A stretch of DNA of 64,000 nucleotides from Bacteroidota bacterium (GTDB lineage: Bacteria > Bacteroidota > Bacteroidia > B-17B0 > Aurantibacillaceae). The position numbers and the translations under genes are program-made. The notes beneath the pieces are model-generated. The model was given only the letters and a program-made list of their open reading frames with translations, was not told the origin of the DNA and ran no database searches. Positions 43,703 through 53,525 of the stretch are shown one piece after another (position 1 is the first letter of the stretch; each line of letters opens with the position of its first letter). The DNA is taken from assembly GCA_020403265.1 (NCBI GenBank), contig JADBXZ010000035.1:96195-160194 (forward strand), in the 5' to 3' direction.

Positions 43703-45280
43703 TTACTTTTTTACTTTTAACTTAATTTCTGAGCTAATTTCAGATTGATAAGACGCCTTATCAAACACTTCTATTACTTTATTATAATCTTGAAAATTAG
43801 GTGACTCCACCAAAATATTGTATTTACCCGGCGGCAAAATAACGATGAATCTGCCCGTAGCAGGATTTGGCAGATAATTCCCAACAATCTCATTGGTAAT
43901 AACGTCACTAACAGATATATTGGTGGCAGTAAAATCGATTGTTTTTGCAGTATCACTTGAAACCATGTTGCCAATAATCACGGTGTAATCTAATTCAACT
44001 TCATTAAAAGAAACTCTGTAAATATCATAATCGCCCAAAGAACCACCCCTAACAGCGCTTACGTATCCGTATCGTCCATTTTTACTTATTCTGAAGTTGT
44101 AATCATCATAACTTGTATTTAATGGATATCCCATATTTTTACAGGGCATAAATTCATTTGTTTCAGTATTCATTGAAGCTTTGAAAATATCGTAACCACC
44201 CATACTACTATGCCCTTTACTGGAAAAGTAGAGCGTTTTTTCGTCGGGACTTAAATTTGGAAAATCTTCATCCTGCGCTGTATTAATTGTTTTACCCAAA
44301 TTTTTGGCCTCACTCCATTTGCCATTTGGCAGTTTATTTACAACATAAATATCTGTTCCGCCAAAACCTCCTTTTCGATTGCTTGCAAAATAAATAAAAG
44401 TACCATCGTTGTTAATACACGCTGCTATTACATCACCACTGCCATTAACAGCATTAGGTAACTCTTCCGGCTTCATAAACTCTCCACTTTTAGTTTGCTT
44501 ACTGAGGTACAATTTTGCCTCACCCCTTAAATTGGTTTTGTTTATTAAAATCACATTTCCTTTACTGTTCATTCCAATAATCTCTTCACCGGTGTTACCT
44601 TCACATATTGGAGAGCCAATTACTTCACTTTGGGCATATACGCCATTAATTACTTTTGATACATAAATGCTATTTAGAAATTGTCCGTTTTGACCTTTTT
44701 CAATTTTTTCATTCATCGGGCGTTTGGAGTTGTATAACATGAAGGCTTCCTCTTCAGTAACAAAAGGATAATAATCGGCATACTGCGAATTTATTGCGCC
44801 TCCTAAACTTTGAAACGTAATATCAATTGGAAATTTAACGAGTTCTTTAGCATTCAAACAATGTTGTATATGTAGATCCAGTTCCTTCAAGTTCTCCTCA
44901 GTTCCTTTGGCTAATTGCTTATATTTATTGAAAGCGTTAATTGCATCATCAAATCTGTTGGCGTATTGGTAAGCCCTTCCTAATAAAAAATCTGCATTGA
45001 TGATATGATTTTCAACCCTAACAACATTTTCCAAATAAGGTACCGCCTTAGCCTTGTTAATGTTAGTATTCAAATAACACACCCCCAATTTATAATTATA
45101 GTCGGCATTTTTTTGATCAATTTTTATCAACTGTAAATAATCCTCTAAAGCATCATCATAATTGCCGTTTTTCAGATTTAATTCGGCAGTATGTTGAAGA
45201 GATTTGGTTTCTTTTTCTTGCGAAAAACAAAACGATTGAGCAATTAACAAAATAAAAATGGGAATGAATTTAGTGTACAT
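43703..45280 (-). CDS. PorE-like TPR/PD40 propeller protein without OmpA domain
   Basis: A 525-residue exported protein with a signal peptide ending near SFCFSQ. TPR helices span about residues 28-150 (LNLKNGNYDDALEDYLQLI, DADFLLGRAYQYANRFD). A WD40-like PD40 propeller spans about 170-420 with the blocks FPNLSPDEKTLYFSSKGHS, GGYDIFKASM and GRYGYVSAVRGG. A carboxypeptidase-regulatory-like beta domain (TGRFIVILPPGKYNILVES) follows at the end. This is the order of the T9SS-associated protein PorE, but the OmpA peptidoglycan-binding domain is missing. A relative with two copies of these modules is encoded at 50304-53240. It is probably first in the operon with upp and bshC. Confidence 0.85.
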   Translation of the reverse strand: MYTKFIPIFILLIAQSFCFSQEKETKSLQHTAELNLKNGNYDDALEDYLQLIKIDQKNADYNYKLGVCYLNTNINKAKAVPYLENVVRVENHIINADFLLGRAYQYANRFDDAINAFNKYKQLAKGTEENLKELDLHIQHCLNAKELVKFPIDITFQSLGGAINSQYADYYPFVTEEEAFMLYNSKRPMNEKIEKGQNGQFLNSIYVSKVINGVYAQSEVIGSPICEGNTGEEIIGMNSKGNVILINKTNLRGEAKLYLSKQTKSGEFMKPEELPNAVNGSGDVIAACINNDGTFIYFASNRKGGFGGTDIYVVNKLPNGKWSEAKNLGKTINTAQDEDFPNLSPDEKTLYFSSKGHSSMGGYDIFKASMNTETNEFMPCKNMGYPLNTSYDDYNFRISKNGRYGYVSAVRGGSLGDYDIYRVSFNEVELDYTVIIGNMVSSDTAKTIDFTATNISVSDVITNEIVGNYLPNPATGRFIVILPPGKYNILVESPNFQDYNKVIEVFDKASYQSEISSEIKLKVKK

Positions 45281-45358
45281 AAAGTGTGTTTATTCAAATT
45301 TAAAAGTACAATTAATTTGGATTTTGAACAAATCAGTTTATTGATAATTAATCGGGCT

Positions 45359-45423
45359 TTTGATGATTTACGAATTGCCTTTTTTAAAGCATAGTATTGC
45401 TTCAAGCTATACTAATCATCAAA
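45359..45423. repeat. Nested inverted repeats upstream of the PorE-like gene
   Basis: TTTGATGATT (45359-45368) and AATCATCAAA (45414-45423) are inverted copies of 10 bases. Inside, 45392-45414 is a 23-base near-palindrome centred on GCTTCAAGC. No T-run follows on either strand, so it is more like an operator or cruciform than a terminator. Confidence 0.5.
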
Positions 45424-45454
45424 TCTAAAAAGGTACACCGATTAAAAGAAAAAG

Positions 45455-46603
45455 TTACAATTCGTTAACAAATTCTGTAAGAAGCTTAAATACATCCACA
45501 AACTCCGTTAAAGGCAAGGTAGACTCTACATCATAAATATCATGATAGGCCTTTATACCACCGAGCGTGTATATAAAAAAAGAAGGCACGCCCATTTCTG
45601 TAAACCAGTAATGGTCGCTATTTTGAGCCTTACCACGCTTTTTTATCTCTTTTAAATAGTTATTTTTAGCATTAATAGATTGTAGTTTAGAAAATTGGTT
45701 AGTAAACACTGCTCCATTAACAACCGTAATTCCTTCATCGCCTGTTCCTAACAAGTCCAAATTAATTAAAAACTTAATTTTAGGCAAAACATCCTTATGG
45801 TTCTCAACAAAATAGTTCGAACCAAGTAACCCGGCCTCTTCAGCTGCAAAAAATAAAAAAATTGTAGTGTACTTGGGTTGATTGGCCTTGTAATACTTTA
45901 TTAAATTTAAAAGAAAACTAACACCACTGGCATTATCATTCGCGCCGGGAAAATAAACGCTTTTACCTATTCCACCTAAATGATCATAATGTGCGCAAAA
46001 CACAATTAAACTATCACTGGTTGACGTTCCATTAATCCGACAACCAATATTGTTGCTTTGGAAGGATTTAATAAGTTGTGCCTTTAAATTAATTTCTATC
46101 TCCTTTGGTTCAGATTCAATTGCTTTTTTGTCAATTTCTATTTCTGCATAATTATCATGATTTAAGCCAACACCATAGGTTAATTTATTTTTAACAGTTA
46201 ACAAAAAGCTTTTTCCATCTTGTGAAACAAAAGTTACTGAATCTTTTTTTATCAACTTTATTTTACCCTTCACCGAAGGGGCATTGGGTGAAGGGATAAA
46301 ATCTTTACCAAGGACAAGCTCTTTGCCGTTAAGTTTTAATTTAATCGCTTGCTTAAATACATTTACAGGATGTTGAAATGATTCGGTAAAAGAATTATTC
46401 TTAAAAAAGCCGGTAACCTGAAACTTACGTAATTCATTTAAAATTACTCGCTTTCCTTGATTTAAACCATCATTAATATAACCTCTTCCAAAACATTTTT
46501 TTGAAGTTAGCGCTTTTATAACACTTCTTGCATAAGTGGTGTCTTGCGCCGGCAACAACGATTGAAAACAGAATAAATAAAGAAACAGAAAATACTTCAA
46601 CAT
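45455..46603 (-). CDS. M28 family metallopeptidase, secreted
   Basis: Zinc aminopeptidase-like protein of 382 residues with a signal peptide (residues 1-19, ending LPAQ). Zinc ligands are visible in VFCAHYDHLGG, FPGANDNASGVSFLLNL, and FFAAEEAGLLGSNYFV (catalytic Glu pair). Later motifs are INLDLLGTGDEG and DHYWFTEMGVPSFFIYT. It probably acts in the periplasm on peptides. The start overlaps the upstream hypothetical gene by one base (TAATG). Confidence 0.92.
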   Translation of the reverse strand: MLKYFLFLYLFCFQSLLPAQDTTYARSVIKALTSKKCFGRGYINDGLNQGKRVILNELRKFQVTGFFKNNSFTESFQHPVNVFKQAIKLKLNGKELVLGKDFIPSPNAPSVKGKIKLIKKDSVTFVSQDGKSFLLTVKNKLTYGVGLNHDNYAEIEIDKKAIESEPKEIEINLKAQLIKSFQSNNIGCRINGTSTSDSLIVFCAHYDHLGGIGKSVYFPGANDNASGVSFLLNLIKYYKANQPKYTTIFLFFAAEEAGLLGSNYFVENHKDVLPKIKFLINLDLLGTGDEGITVVNGAVFTNQFSKLQSINAKNNYLKEIKKRGKAQNSDHYWFTEMGVPSFFIYTLGGIKAYHDIYDVESTLPLTEFVDVFKLLTEFVNEL

Positions 46604-47202
46604 TATTTAAACTTACTTCTTACTAATGTATAAAAAAACTTTACTGTGTCCGACTTCTCATTCCAGCCATATAATTCAGCTAAACTAGCCATGAATGTTT
46701 CAGCATCTTGATGGGTTGATATTGAATTAAATTGTTCCATGGCAATGTTATACTCGTTGGCATTTTGTTTAAATAATTCATTTATGACCCTGAATTTGTC
46801 GTTAATGCCTAATGTCAACTTTATTCCTGAAACACTATTAGTTTGTAGTGCTTTAGGTTCATTTGTTTTTTCAACAGACTCAACTTCCTTTTCGATCGGT
46901 TTAACTTCAACTTCCTCCTGCTTGCCAGGCTCCTTTATTTTACTATCAGGCTGTTCGGTCAAATTAACGTCCGGCGTCGTGTTGCTAACTTTTGAATGAA
47001 TGTTAAAGCTTGGTGAAAGCTCTTTATCATGCTTTAAATACGTATAAACCGCCAACAAATCCTGTAAATGAGCCAGTTGAAATTTTAATTGCTCGCATTC
47101 CTGCGAACTAGGCTGAACGTTTGGCTGCACAAAATCTTCTAAATTATTAACTAAATCTGTTATTTGCGTTTGTATTTTTATCAGCACTTTTTCAATGGCC
47201 AT
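46603..47202 (-). CDS. Conserved Bacteroidota hypothetical protein
   Basis: A 199-residue cytoplasmic protein. The N-terminal 65 residues are helical (KVLIKIQTQITDLVNNLEDF). The middle is a Glu/Lys/Pro-rich disordered linker. The C-terminal 70 residues form a conserved-looking domain (LGINDKFRVINELFKQN, then EYNIAMEQFNS, then AELYGWNEKSDTVKFFYTLV) that I recall from uncharacterised Bacteroidota proteins. Function is unknown. It is coupled to the M28 peptidase and divergent from tdk with 84 bases between. Confidence 0.75.
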   Translation of the reverse strand: MAIEKVLIKIQTQITDLVNNLEDFVQPNVQPSSQECEQLKFQLAHLQDLLAVYTYLKHDKELSPSFNIHSKVSNTTPDVNLTEQPDSKIKEPGKQEEVEVKPIEKEVESVEKTNEPKALQTNSVSGIKLTLGINDKFRVINELFKQNANEYNIAMEQFNSISTHQDAETFMASLAELYGWNEKSDTVKFFYTLVRSKFK

Positions 47203-47232
47203 GTGTATAAGTTTATAATTAATTTAGTTTTG
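47202..47232 (+). promoter_or_regulatory. Possible promoter of the tdk operon
   Basis: TGTG (47202-47205, one base off TTTG), 19 bases, TAGTTTTG (47225-47232, full match), then 54 bases to the tdk ATG. It overlaps the start of the divergent hypothetical gene by one base. Confidence 0.4.
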
Positions 47233-47286
47233 AATATACAAAGGCTACACTTACATTTAAATTTTATTTTTAACGCATTTTAAACA

Positions 47287-47844
47287 ATGTTTAAGGATCG
47301 TAAACAAGGACGAATTGAAGTAATATGTGGCAGCATGTTCTCGGGTAAAACCGAAGAACTCATTCGTCGTTTGAGACGCGCCCAATTTGCCAAACAAAAA
47401 GTAGAAATTTTTAAGCCTGATATTGATGTAAGGTATGATGAGTTAAAAGTAGTTTCTCATAGTGGTCAAGAAATTATGAGTACCCCTGTTCCAAATAGTA
47501 CAAATATATTACTATTGGCTAATGATGTTGATGTTGTTGGAATTGATGAGGCACAGTTTTTTGATGATGAATTACCCAATGTTTGCAATACTCTTGCTAA
47601 CAGAGGCATTAGAGTTATTATTGCGGGATTAGATATGGATTTTTTAGGTAAACCGTTTGGACCAATTCCAGGTTTACTGGCAATTGCCGAAGATGTTACC
47701 AAAGTTCAAGCTATCTGTTTAGAATGTGGCGAATTAGCCTATGTAAGTTATAGAACACACATGAATGATAAACTCGTTCTGTTAGGTGAAACGGAAAGTT
47801 ACCAACCTTTGTGCAGGAATTGTTATAATCAAAAAAACAGTTAA
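47287..47844 (+). CDS. tdk: Thymidine kinase
   Basis: Salvage enzyme that phosphorylates thymidine to dTMP; type II (TK1-like). Walker A is [17 protein letters not shown] at about residues 16-32. The Walker B-like segment is [14 protein letters not shown], and the lasso loop is [14 protein letters not shown]. The zinc Cys pairs are CLECGE and CRNC near the end. The length of 185 is at the short end of the family. Its stop overlaps the start of murF-alr by one base (TAATG). Confidence 0.97.
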   Translation: MFKDRKQGRIEVICGSMFSGKTEELIRRLRRAQFAKQKVEIFKPDIDVRYDELKVVSHSGQEIMSTPVPNSTNILLLANDVDVVGIDEAQFFDDELPNVCNTLANRGIRVIIAGLDMDFLGKPFGPIPGLLAIAEDVTKVQAICLECGELAYVSYRTHMNDKLVLLGETESYQPLCRNCYNQKNS

Positions 47845-50282
47845 TGTATACAACAACGGAAATAGCAAGCATTACCAACAGTAAATTAAAGGGGCAGTCC
47901 AATTTAATTTATCATTATTTTGTTGACAGCAGACAATTACAAAACCCTGACCAACATTTGTTTATAGCCATCAGAACAGAACGTAATGACGGCCATCATT
48001 ACATTCAAGAATTAGTGGATAGAGGTGTAAAATCATTTTTAGTTGAAGAAGGCTATGATGAAACTAAAATTATTGGAACCAACTTAAGTTTCATCAAAAC
48101 AGAAAAACCTTTGTTGGCTATTCAAAGATTAGCTGCGTATCATCGCCAACAATTTCATATCCCAATCATCGGTATAACAGGAAGTAATGGTAAAACCATA
48201 GTTAAAGAATGGTTGTATCAACTTTTAAAATCTCAATACTCCATTTGCAGAAGTCCCAAAAGTTACAATTCGCAAATAGGTGTGCCGTTAAGCGTTCTTA
48301 ATTTAAATGCCATGCATACACTTGGCATATTTGAAGCAGGTATTTCTACTAGCGGTGAAATGGGTCAATTAGCCAAAATAATTTCGCCAACCATTGGTGT
48401 ATTTACAGCATTAGGTGATGCGCACAGTCAAGGTTTTGATAGTCTTGAAACTAAATTAATTGAAAAATTTAAGTTATTCGAACACGCTTCATTTTGTGTG
48501 ATTAATGAAGTAAACTTTGAGAAACCATCCGGCCATATACTTAAACATATTTTAAGAGTTGGTAAATTAAAAGGTGACTTAACTTTTACGGTAAAGCAAA
48601 ATGCAATTGAGTTTAAATATTTGGATAAAAGTTTTGAAGTTAATACCAATTTAACTGATGACGCTTCTGTAAGTAATATTGCCACCTGTGTAGGCGTTTT
48701 ACTTTATCTGCAATTTTCCATTGAACAAATTCAGGAAGGGATAAAACAATTAAATTCTATCGCATTAAGGCTGGAAATAAAAAACGGAATTAAAAATTCG
48801 TTAATCATTAATGATTTTTACAATTCTGATTTTGATTCACTTAAAATAGCCCTTAATTTTCTTGAACAACAGCATAGGCGCTTAAAAAAAATTGTTGTGC
48901 TTTCTGACATAGAACAATCAGGTATTCTTAGCCAGCAATTGTACAAAAACATTGCCCAACTGATTAGTAACTATAAAATAGACTTACTAATTGCCATTGG
49001 ACATGAGATTGGAAACTATAAGTACTTGTTTAGTTCAACTTCCATCTTTTATAAAGACACAAGCACCTTTATTAGTCAATTTAAGCTAATTGATTTTCAT
49101 TTCAGCAATGCAACTGTATTATTAAAAGGGGCACGCAGTTTTGGTTTTGAGAGCATGAGTAAATTATTACAGCAAAAAAGCCATGATACCATTTTTGAAA
49201 TTAACCTGAATAAAATAATTGAAAATATTAACCATTACCGCAGTTTAATAAAGCCAACAACGAAAATAATGGCGATGATCAAGGCTACCGGTTATGGTAG
49301 TGGAAGTTCAGAGATTGCGAAAACGCTTCAATTTAATGGTATCCACTATTTAGCAGTTGCCTATGCCGACGAAGGTGTTGAATTACGTGAGTCGCAAATT
49401 AAGTTACCTATTATGGTCATGAATCCTGAATTAGATTCGTTTGACGATATCATCAACTATCAATTAGAACCGGAAATTTATTCTTTCAGGGTTTTAACCG
49501 AATTTTCTGCATGTCTTGATAAATATGGTGTTGTTGAACCTTATCCTATTCACTTGAAACTGGATACCGGGATGCATCGTTTAGGTTTTGAAGAAACTGA
49601 TTTAGAAGAGTTAATTAAATACCTTAAAAACACGCCAAACTTGAAAATAGTGTCCGCTTTTTCTCATTTAGTTGGAAGTGACAATAAACAGTTGGATGAT
49701 TTTTCAAATCAGCAAATAAGGCTATTTGAAAAAATGGCCAATACAATTGAACTTGCAACCGGTCAACATTTTCTCAAACACATTTGCAATTCAGGTGGCA
49801 TCAGCCGATTTAAAGAGGCACATTACGACATGGTTAGACTCGGAATTGGCATGTATGGTATTGGTGTGAACGAAGCTGAACAGAAACAATTGCAACACGT
49901 AGGAAAGCTTAGCACAAAAATATCACAACTTAAACATGTAAAAAAAGGAGAAACCATTGGCTACAACAGAAACGGAAAATTAGAAAAGGATACCACAATT
50001 GCTACCATACCTATTGGTTATGCCGATGGATTTAGCAGACAACTGGGCAATGGAAAGCATGGCGTGTATATTAATAATCATTTCTGCAGAACAGTTGGAA
50101 ATATTTGTATGGACATGTGCATGATTGATGTTAGCAACGTAGGCTGCAAAGAAGGCGATGAAGTGATTATTTTTGAAAACAATTTACAATTAATCAAAAC
50201 AGCAGAGGCGCTCGACACAATAACTTACGAGGTATTAACCAGTGTTTCGTCGCGCGTGAAGCGCATCTATGTTCAGGAATAA
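47844..50282 (+). CDS. Bifunctional MurF / alanine racemase
   Basis: Fusion common in Bacteroidota. The N-terminal part (about residues 1-445) is UDP-MurNAc-tripeptide:D-Ala-D-Ala ligase, with the ATP motif GITGSNGKT starting at residue 110 and the substrate segment SYNSQIGVPLSVLNL. The C-terminal part (about 450-812) is a PLP alanine racemase, with the cofactor Lys480 in MAMIKATGYGSG, the segment LKLDTGMHRLGF, CNSGGI, and the terminal RTVGNICMDMCMIDV with the catalytic Tyr in TIPIGYADGFSR. The fusion couples D-Ala supply to cell-wall precursor synthesis. It is coupled to tdk and lies 21 bases before the next gene. Confidence 0.96.
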   Translation: MYTTTEIASITNSKLKGQSNLIYHYFVDSRQLQNPDQHLFIAIRTERNDGHHYIQELVDRGVKSFLVEEGYDETKIIGTNLSFIKTEKPLLAIQRLAAYHRQQFHIPIIGITGSNGKTIVKEWLYQLLKSQYSICRSPKSYNSQIGVPLSVLNLNAMHTLGIFEAGISTSGEMGQLAKIISPTIGVFTALGDAHSQGFDSLETKLIEKFKLFEHASFCVINEVNFEKPSGHILKHILRVGKLKGDLTFTVKQNAIEFKYLDKSFEVNTNLTDDASVSNIATCVGVLLYLQFSIEQIQEGIKQLNSIALRLEIKNGIKNSLIINDFYNSDFDSLKIALNFLEQQHRRLKKIVVLSDIEQSGILSQQLYKNIAQLISNYKIDLLIAIGHEIGNYKYLFSSTSIFYKDTSTFISQFKLIDFHFSNATVLLKGARSFGFESMSKLLQQKSHDTIFEINLNKIIENINHYRSLIKPTTKIMAMIKATGYGSGSSEIAKTLQFNGIHYLAVAYADEGVELRESQIKLPIMVMNPELDSFDDIINYQLEPEIYSFRVLTEFSACLDKYGVVEPYPIHLKLDTGMHRLGFEETDLEELIKYLKNTPNLKIVSAFSHLVGSDNKQLDDFSNQQIRLFEKMANTIELATGQHFLKHICNSGGISRFKEAHYDMVRLGIGMYGIGVNEAEQKQLQHVGKLSTKISQLKHVKKGETIGYNRNGKLEKDTTIATIPIGYADGFSRQLGNGKHGVYINNHFCRTVGNICMDMCMIDVSNVGCKEGDEVIIFENNLQLIKTAEALDTITYEVLTSVSSRVKRIYVQE

Positions 50283-50303
50283 ATAATCACCATTGAATAA
50301 GCA

Positions 50304-53240
50304 TTGAAATACTTTTTTAAACATATCTTATTTATATTACTAATTGTCAATCAAACATTGGGGCAAACGGACACTGCCAAAAAAAACACAAATGTACCTG
50401 ATGACTTTTTTGTACCAAAAAAGAAAAAATTCGTTTATTTAGTTTCAAATAGATTTAGTGAAGATTCAAAATACGATGTTTATAAAACTATTCCTTATTC
50501 AGACACTGTTAAAGTTGTATTAGTCAAAGGTAAGATTGAAGCTCTTGACAATCCTAAATTTAAAAAAGCAAAATTGTTTTTATACAATGCCAGCAACAAT
50601 CAACTGGTTGGCACATACAATACCAATCCATACACTGGTCGATATTTATTATGTGTAGTACCAAATGTTAGATATTTATTAAAAATTGAAACACAGGAGT
50701 ATGGTAACTTTAGAGAAATAATAGAAGTGCCTCTTAAAACAGATTATGACATTTGTAAACAAGAAATCAAACTTCAAAAAATAGACAAAAAAGGCGTTGT
50801 GACCATCCAGAATTATTTTACGGATGAAGATGAAAAAGTGGCTTATATTAAATCTGTGAGTGATACAGCAGAAATCCTAACTAACAACAAAGAGTTATTA
50901 GAATATACCGCAGGCGGTAAAACCATGGTTGGTAAAAATAAAACAGGTGCCTCTAAAATTGATGAATTGGTAAAACTTGAATTAGAAGCCGAACGAAAGA
51001 AACCAGTTGAAGCGCTCGCCAGCTATATGGCAAAAAAATATGAATTAGCCGTTCAACAATTTTCAGACCTACTAAAAAAAGACCCTCAAGAACCGTTTTA
51101 TAATTATTACTACGGCGTAAGTCTTCTTAAACTAAATAAGCAAAAGCTTAAAGCCATTCAGGCACTCCAGATAGCGTCGATGGTTAAAGAAGTAAACTAC
51201 GATGTAAACTTTTACCTTGGTAAAGCATACATGCAATCCTATTTGTTTAACGATGCTATTCAAAGTTTTGAACGCTACAAATTAAAGGCCAAACCACAGG
51301 AACTAATATCGAATGAAATTGAACTATTAATTAAAAACTGTAACAGTGGTAATGAGTTAATGGCTTCACCTCTCAATATTAGTGTATTAAAACGACAAGC
51401 TATTAACGAATCTGATTTGCTCAGTAACTGTCCGCTTGACGTAATTGGCAATCGTTTGCGGTATAAAACAGACGCTTTTAGCAACCCTACCGATAAGTTA
51501 AAAAAGAAAAAGTTAATACTTACACAATTTCATCAGCGTCAATTTATTTATACATCGCACGCTTCTGTTCCAGCCGGAAATCTTGACTTATTTAAAAATG
51601 TTGTATTGCCAAACGGAAAGCTAAGCCCCGCATCCACTTTAGGCCAAGCCATTAATACACCGCTTGAAGAAAACTATCCCTACTTATCGCACAATGGCCT
51701 AACCCTGTATTTTAGTAGTAAAGGACATAACAGTATGGGAGGATTAGATATATTTAAGTGTACTCGTCCGGATACGCTCAGTGATTGGAGCTCACCTATT
51801 AACCTTGGTTACCCTATTAATTCGCCTTTTGATGATTATTTATTTGTTACGGACTCTACAGAAACAACAGCTTTTTATTTTAGCAATAGAAAAGATAACA
51901 AAACTGAACAACTATTTATAAAACTACCTACGCGCGAAAATGATTACTATGTTATAAAGGGAAATTTTAATGCAGTTAATGATTCCGGTTACTCCAAAGA
52001 AGGATTAATTACATTGTTCAATAATAATACAGGTGAACTAGCGGGCGTTTACAAAACCAATTCGCAAACCGGACATTACTTAATGATTGTGGCACCGGGT
52101 GCTAAATACGATGTAACCATAGAAACAGAGGGCTATACAGATATTACAAATTCTTTTGATGTGCCACAAAAAAGGGGAGAATATGTATTAAAACAACTCA
52201 TGCGTTGCGTGAAGGAGAAAAATAAAAAGGCAGTCAAAATCACTAATTATTTTACACAGTATGAATCTGAAAAAGTTGATCTGGATAACTTACCACTACC
52301 AAATGTAAAAGAAACAACTAGTGCACCATTAGTTGCTACGAAAAAAGTCTCCAGAACAGCCATGGAATCAGAAAAAGACAAATCTGATTTAGAGTTGGCA
52401 GACAAATTATTTGACCAAAGTAATTTTCCTGAAGCGGCCCTTTTATTTTCTAAATTGTCGCCGATCATGAATTTCACACCGCTTCAGCATTATAAATTTG
52501 GATTAAGTTTATACCACACAAAACGAGATAAAACAGACTGTATTAAAGAACTGGAAGCTGCTACTAAAAGTAAGGATTTACCTAATAATTCATTTTATTA
52601 TCTTGCTAAAGCATATCAAGAAAATTATCAATTTTCTAACGCTATTCAATTATTTAAGAAATTTCAAAACATAGATGCTGCTGATGCGCAAACTAAACAA
52701 ATTGATGCTGAAATTGAATTTTGTAATAACAGCATACAACTGATTAACAAGCCAAATTTAATATTAGAAGTATATGACAAAAAGCATGTTGATTTAAACA
52801 CCATTCAAAACAGCATCACGCAATTAGAAAGCGGCGGCAAAATATTAATGTCTACGGATGATGTGCGGTCGGCAGTGGATAAAAAGAAAAATTACAAACC
52901 CCTCTTTTATTTAACACCTGATAAAAGCAGCATATTTATTTCTAGCTTTGGTGAAGAGGAAAATGGAAACAAAGATATTTACCAGCTTAAAAAATTAGGC
53001 AATGGCAAATGGAGTACGCCATATAAATTAGACAACATCAATACAGATAAAGACGAAGAATTTCCTTGTTTGTCAAAAGACGGACACTATTTATACTTTT
53101 CGTCTAAAGGTTATAAAGGCATGGGAGGCTACGATATATACCGAAGCGAATGGGATGAACAAAACAATACCTGGAAAAAACCTATGAACCTAGGAGCACC
53201 GGTTAACTCACCCTATGATGATTTGTATTTTTTGGAGTGA
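50304..53240 (+). CDS. PorE-like exported protein with duplicated regulatory/TPR/PD40 modules
   Basis: A 978-residue protein starting from TTG (50304-50306); the first 20 residues are a signal peptide (ILFILLIVNQTLGQ). The architecture is duplicated. First unit: carboxypeptidase-regulatory-like domain (about 65-150, TGRYLLCVVPNVRYLLKIE), TPR helices (about 235-345), PD40 blades (about 395-540, YPYLSHNGLTLYFSSKGHN). Second unit: regulatory-like domain (about 550-640, TGHYLMIVAPGAKYDVTIE), TPR (about 695-800), PD40 (about 850-978, FPCLSKDGHYLYFSSKGYK). No OmpA domain is present. It ends SPYDDLYFLE and has no T9SS tail. It is related to the single-unit protein at 43703-45280. It lies 21 bases after murF-alr, so it is probably co-transcribed. 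Confidence 0.85.
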   Translation: MKYFFKHILFILLIVNQTLGQTDTAKKNTNVPDDFFVPKKKKFVYLVSNRFSEDSKYDVYKTIPYSDTVKVVLVKGKIEALDNPKFKKAKLFLYNASNNQLVGTYNTNPYTGRYLLCVVPNVRYLLKIETQEYGNFREIIEVPLKTDYDICKQEIKLQKIDKKGVVTIQNYFTDEDEKVAYIKSVSDTAEILTNNKELLEYTAGGKTMVGKNKTGASKIDELVKLELEAERKKPVEALASYMAKKYELAVQQFSDLLKKDPQEPFYNYYYGVSLLKLNKQKLKAIQALQIASMVKEVNYDVNFYLGKAYMQSYLFNDAIQSFERYKLKAKPQELISNEIELLIKNCNSGNELMASPLNISVLKRQAINESDLLSNCPLDVIGNRLRYKTDAFSNPTDKLKKKKLILTQFHQRQFIYTSHASVPAGNLDLFKNVVLPNGKLSPASTLGQAINTPLEENYPYLSHNGLTLYFSSKGHNSMGGLDIFKCTRPDTLSDWSSPINLGYPINSPFDDYLFVTDSTETTAFYFSNRKDNKTEQLFIKLPTRENDYYVIKGNFNAVNDSGYSKEGLITLFNNNTGELAGVYKTNSQTGHYLMIVAPGAKYDVTIETEGYTDITNSFDVPQKRGEYVLKQLMRCVKEKNKKAVKITNYFTQYESEKVDLDNLPLPNVKETTSAPLVATKKVSRTAMESEKDKSDLELADKLFDQSNFPEAALLFSKLSPIMNFTPLQHYKFGLSLYHTKRDKTDCIKELEAATKSKDLPNNSFYYLAKAYQENYQFSNAIQLFKKFQNIDAADAQTKQIDAEIEFCNNSIQLINKPNLILEVYDKKHVDLNTIQNSITQLESGGKILMSTDDVRSAVDKKKNYKPLFYLTPDKSSIFISSFGEEENGNKDIYQLKKLGNGKWSTPYKLDNINTDKDEEFPCLSKDGHYLYFSSKGYKGMGGYDIYRSEWDEQNNTWKKPMNLGAPVNSPYDDLYFLE

Positions 53241-53525
53241 GTAAAATCAACACTACGAACTATTTTTATTAAAACTATGTTATACATTCAATATTAATAA
53301 TTGTTTAATACATGTTAATAATTCAAACAAACTAATATTTCAAAATTCAATATTTTTGAAAAATTTAGAAGTATTCTATACCAAATGACACTTCATTTTT
53401 CTCTATCATGATTTGTTGTTTTATTTCATGATTTTTTAACTGTTCCTTAATACTAATTACTATTTGCTTGAATACTTTTAATCCAATTAATTAGCTCTTT
53501 TAACCTTAATCTAAAAAATGAAAAA

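Noticed and set aside
53241..53525. Regulatory element before the RHS operon
   Set aside because: The gap is very AT-rich with a repeated TCATGATTT word, but no consensus promoter or convincing hairpin; nothing that can be claimed.
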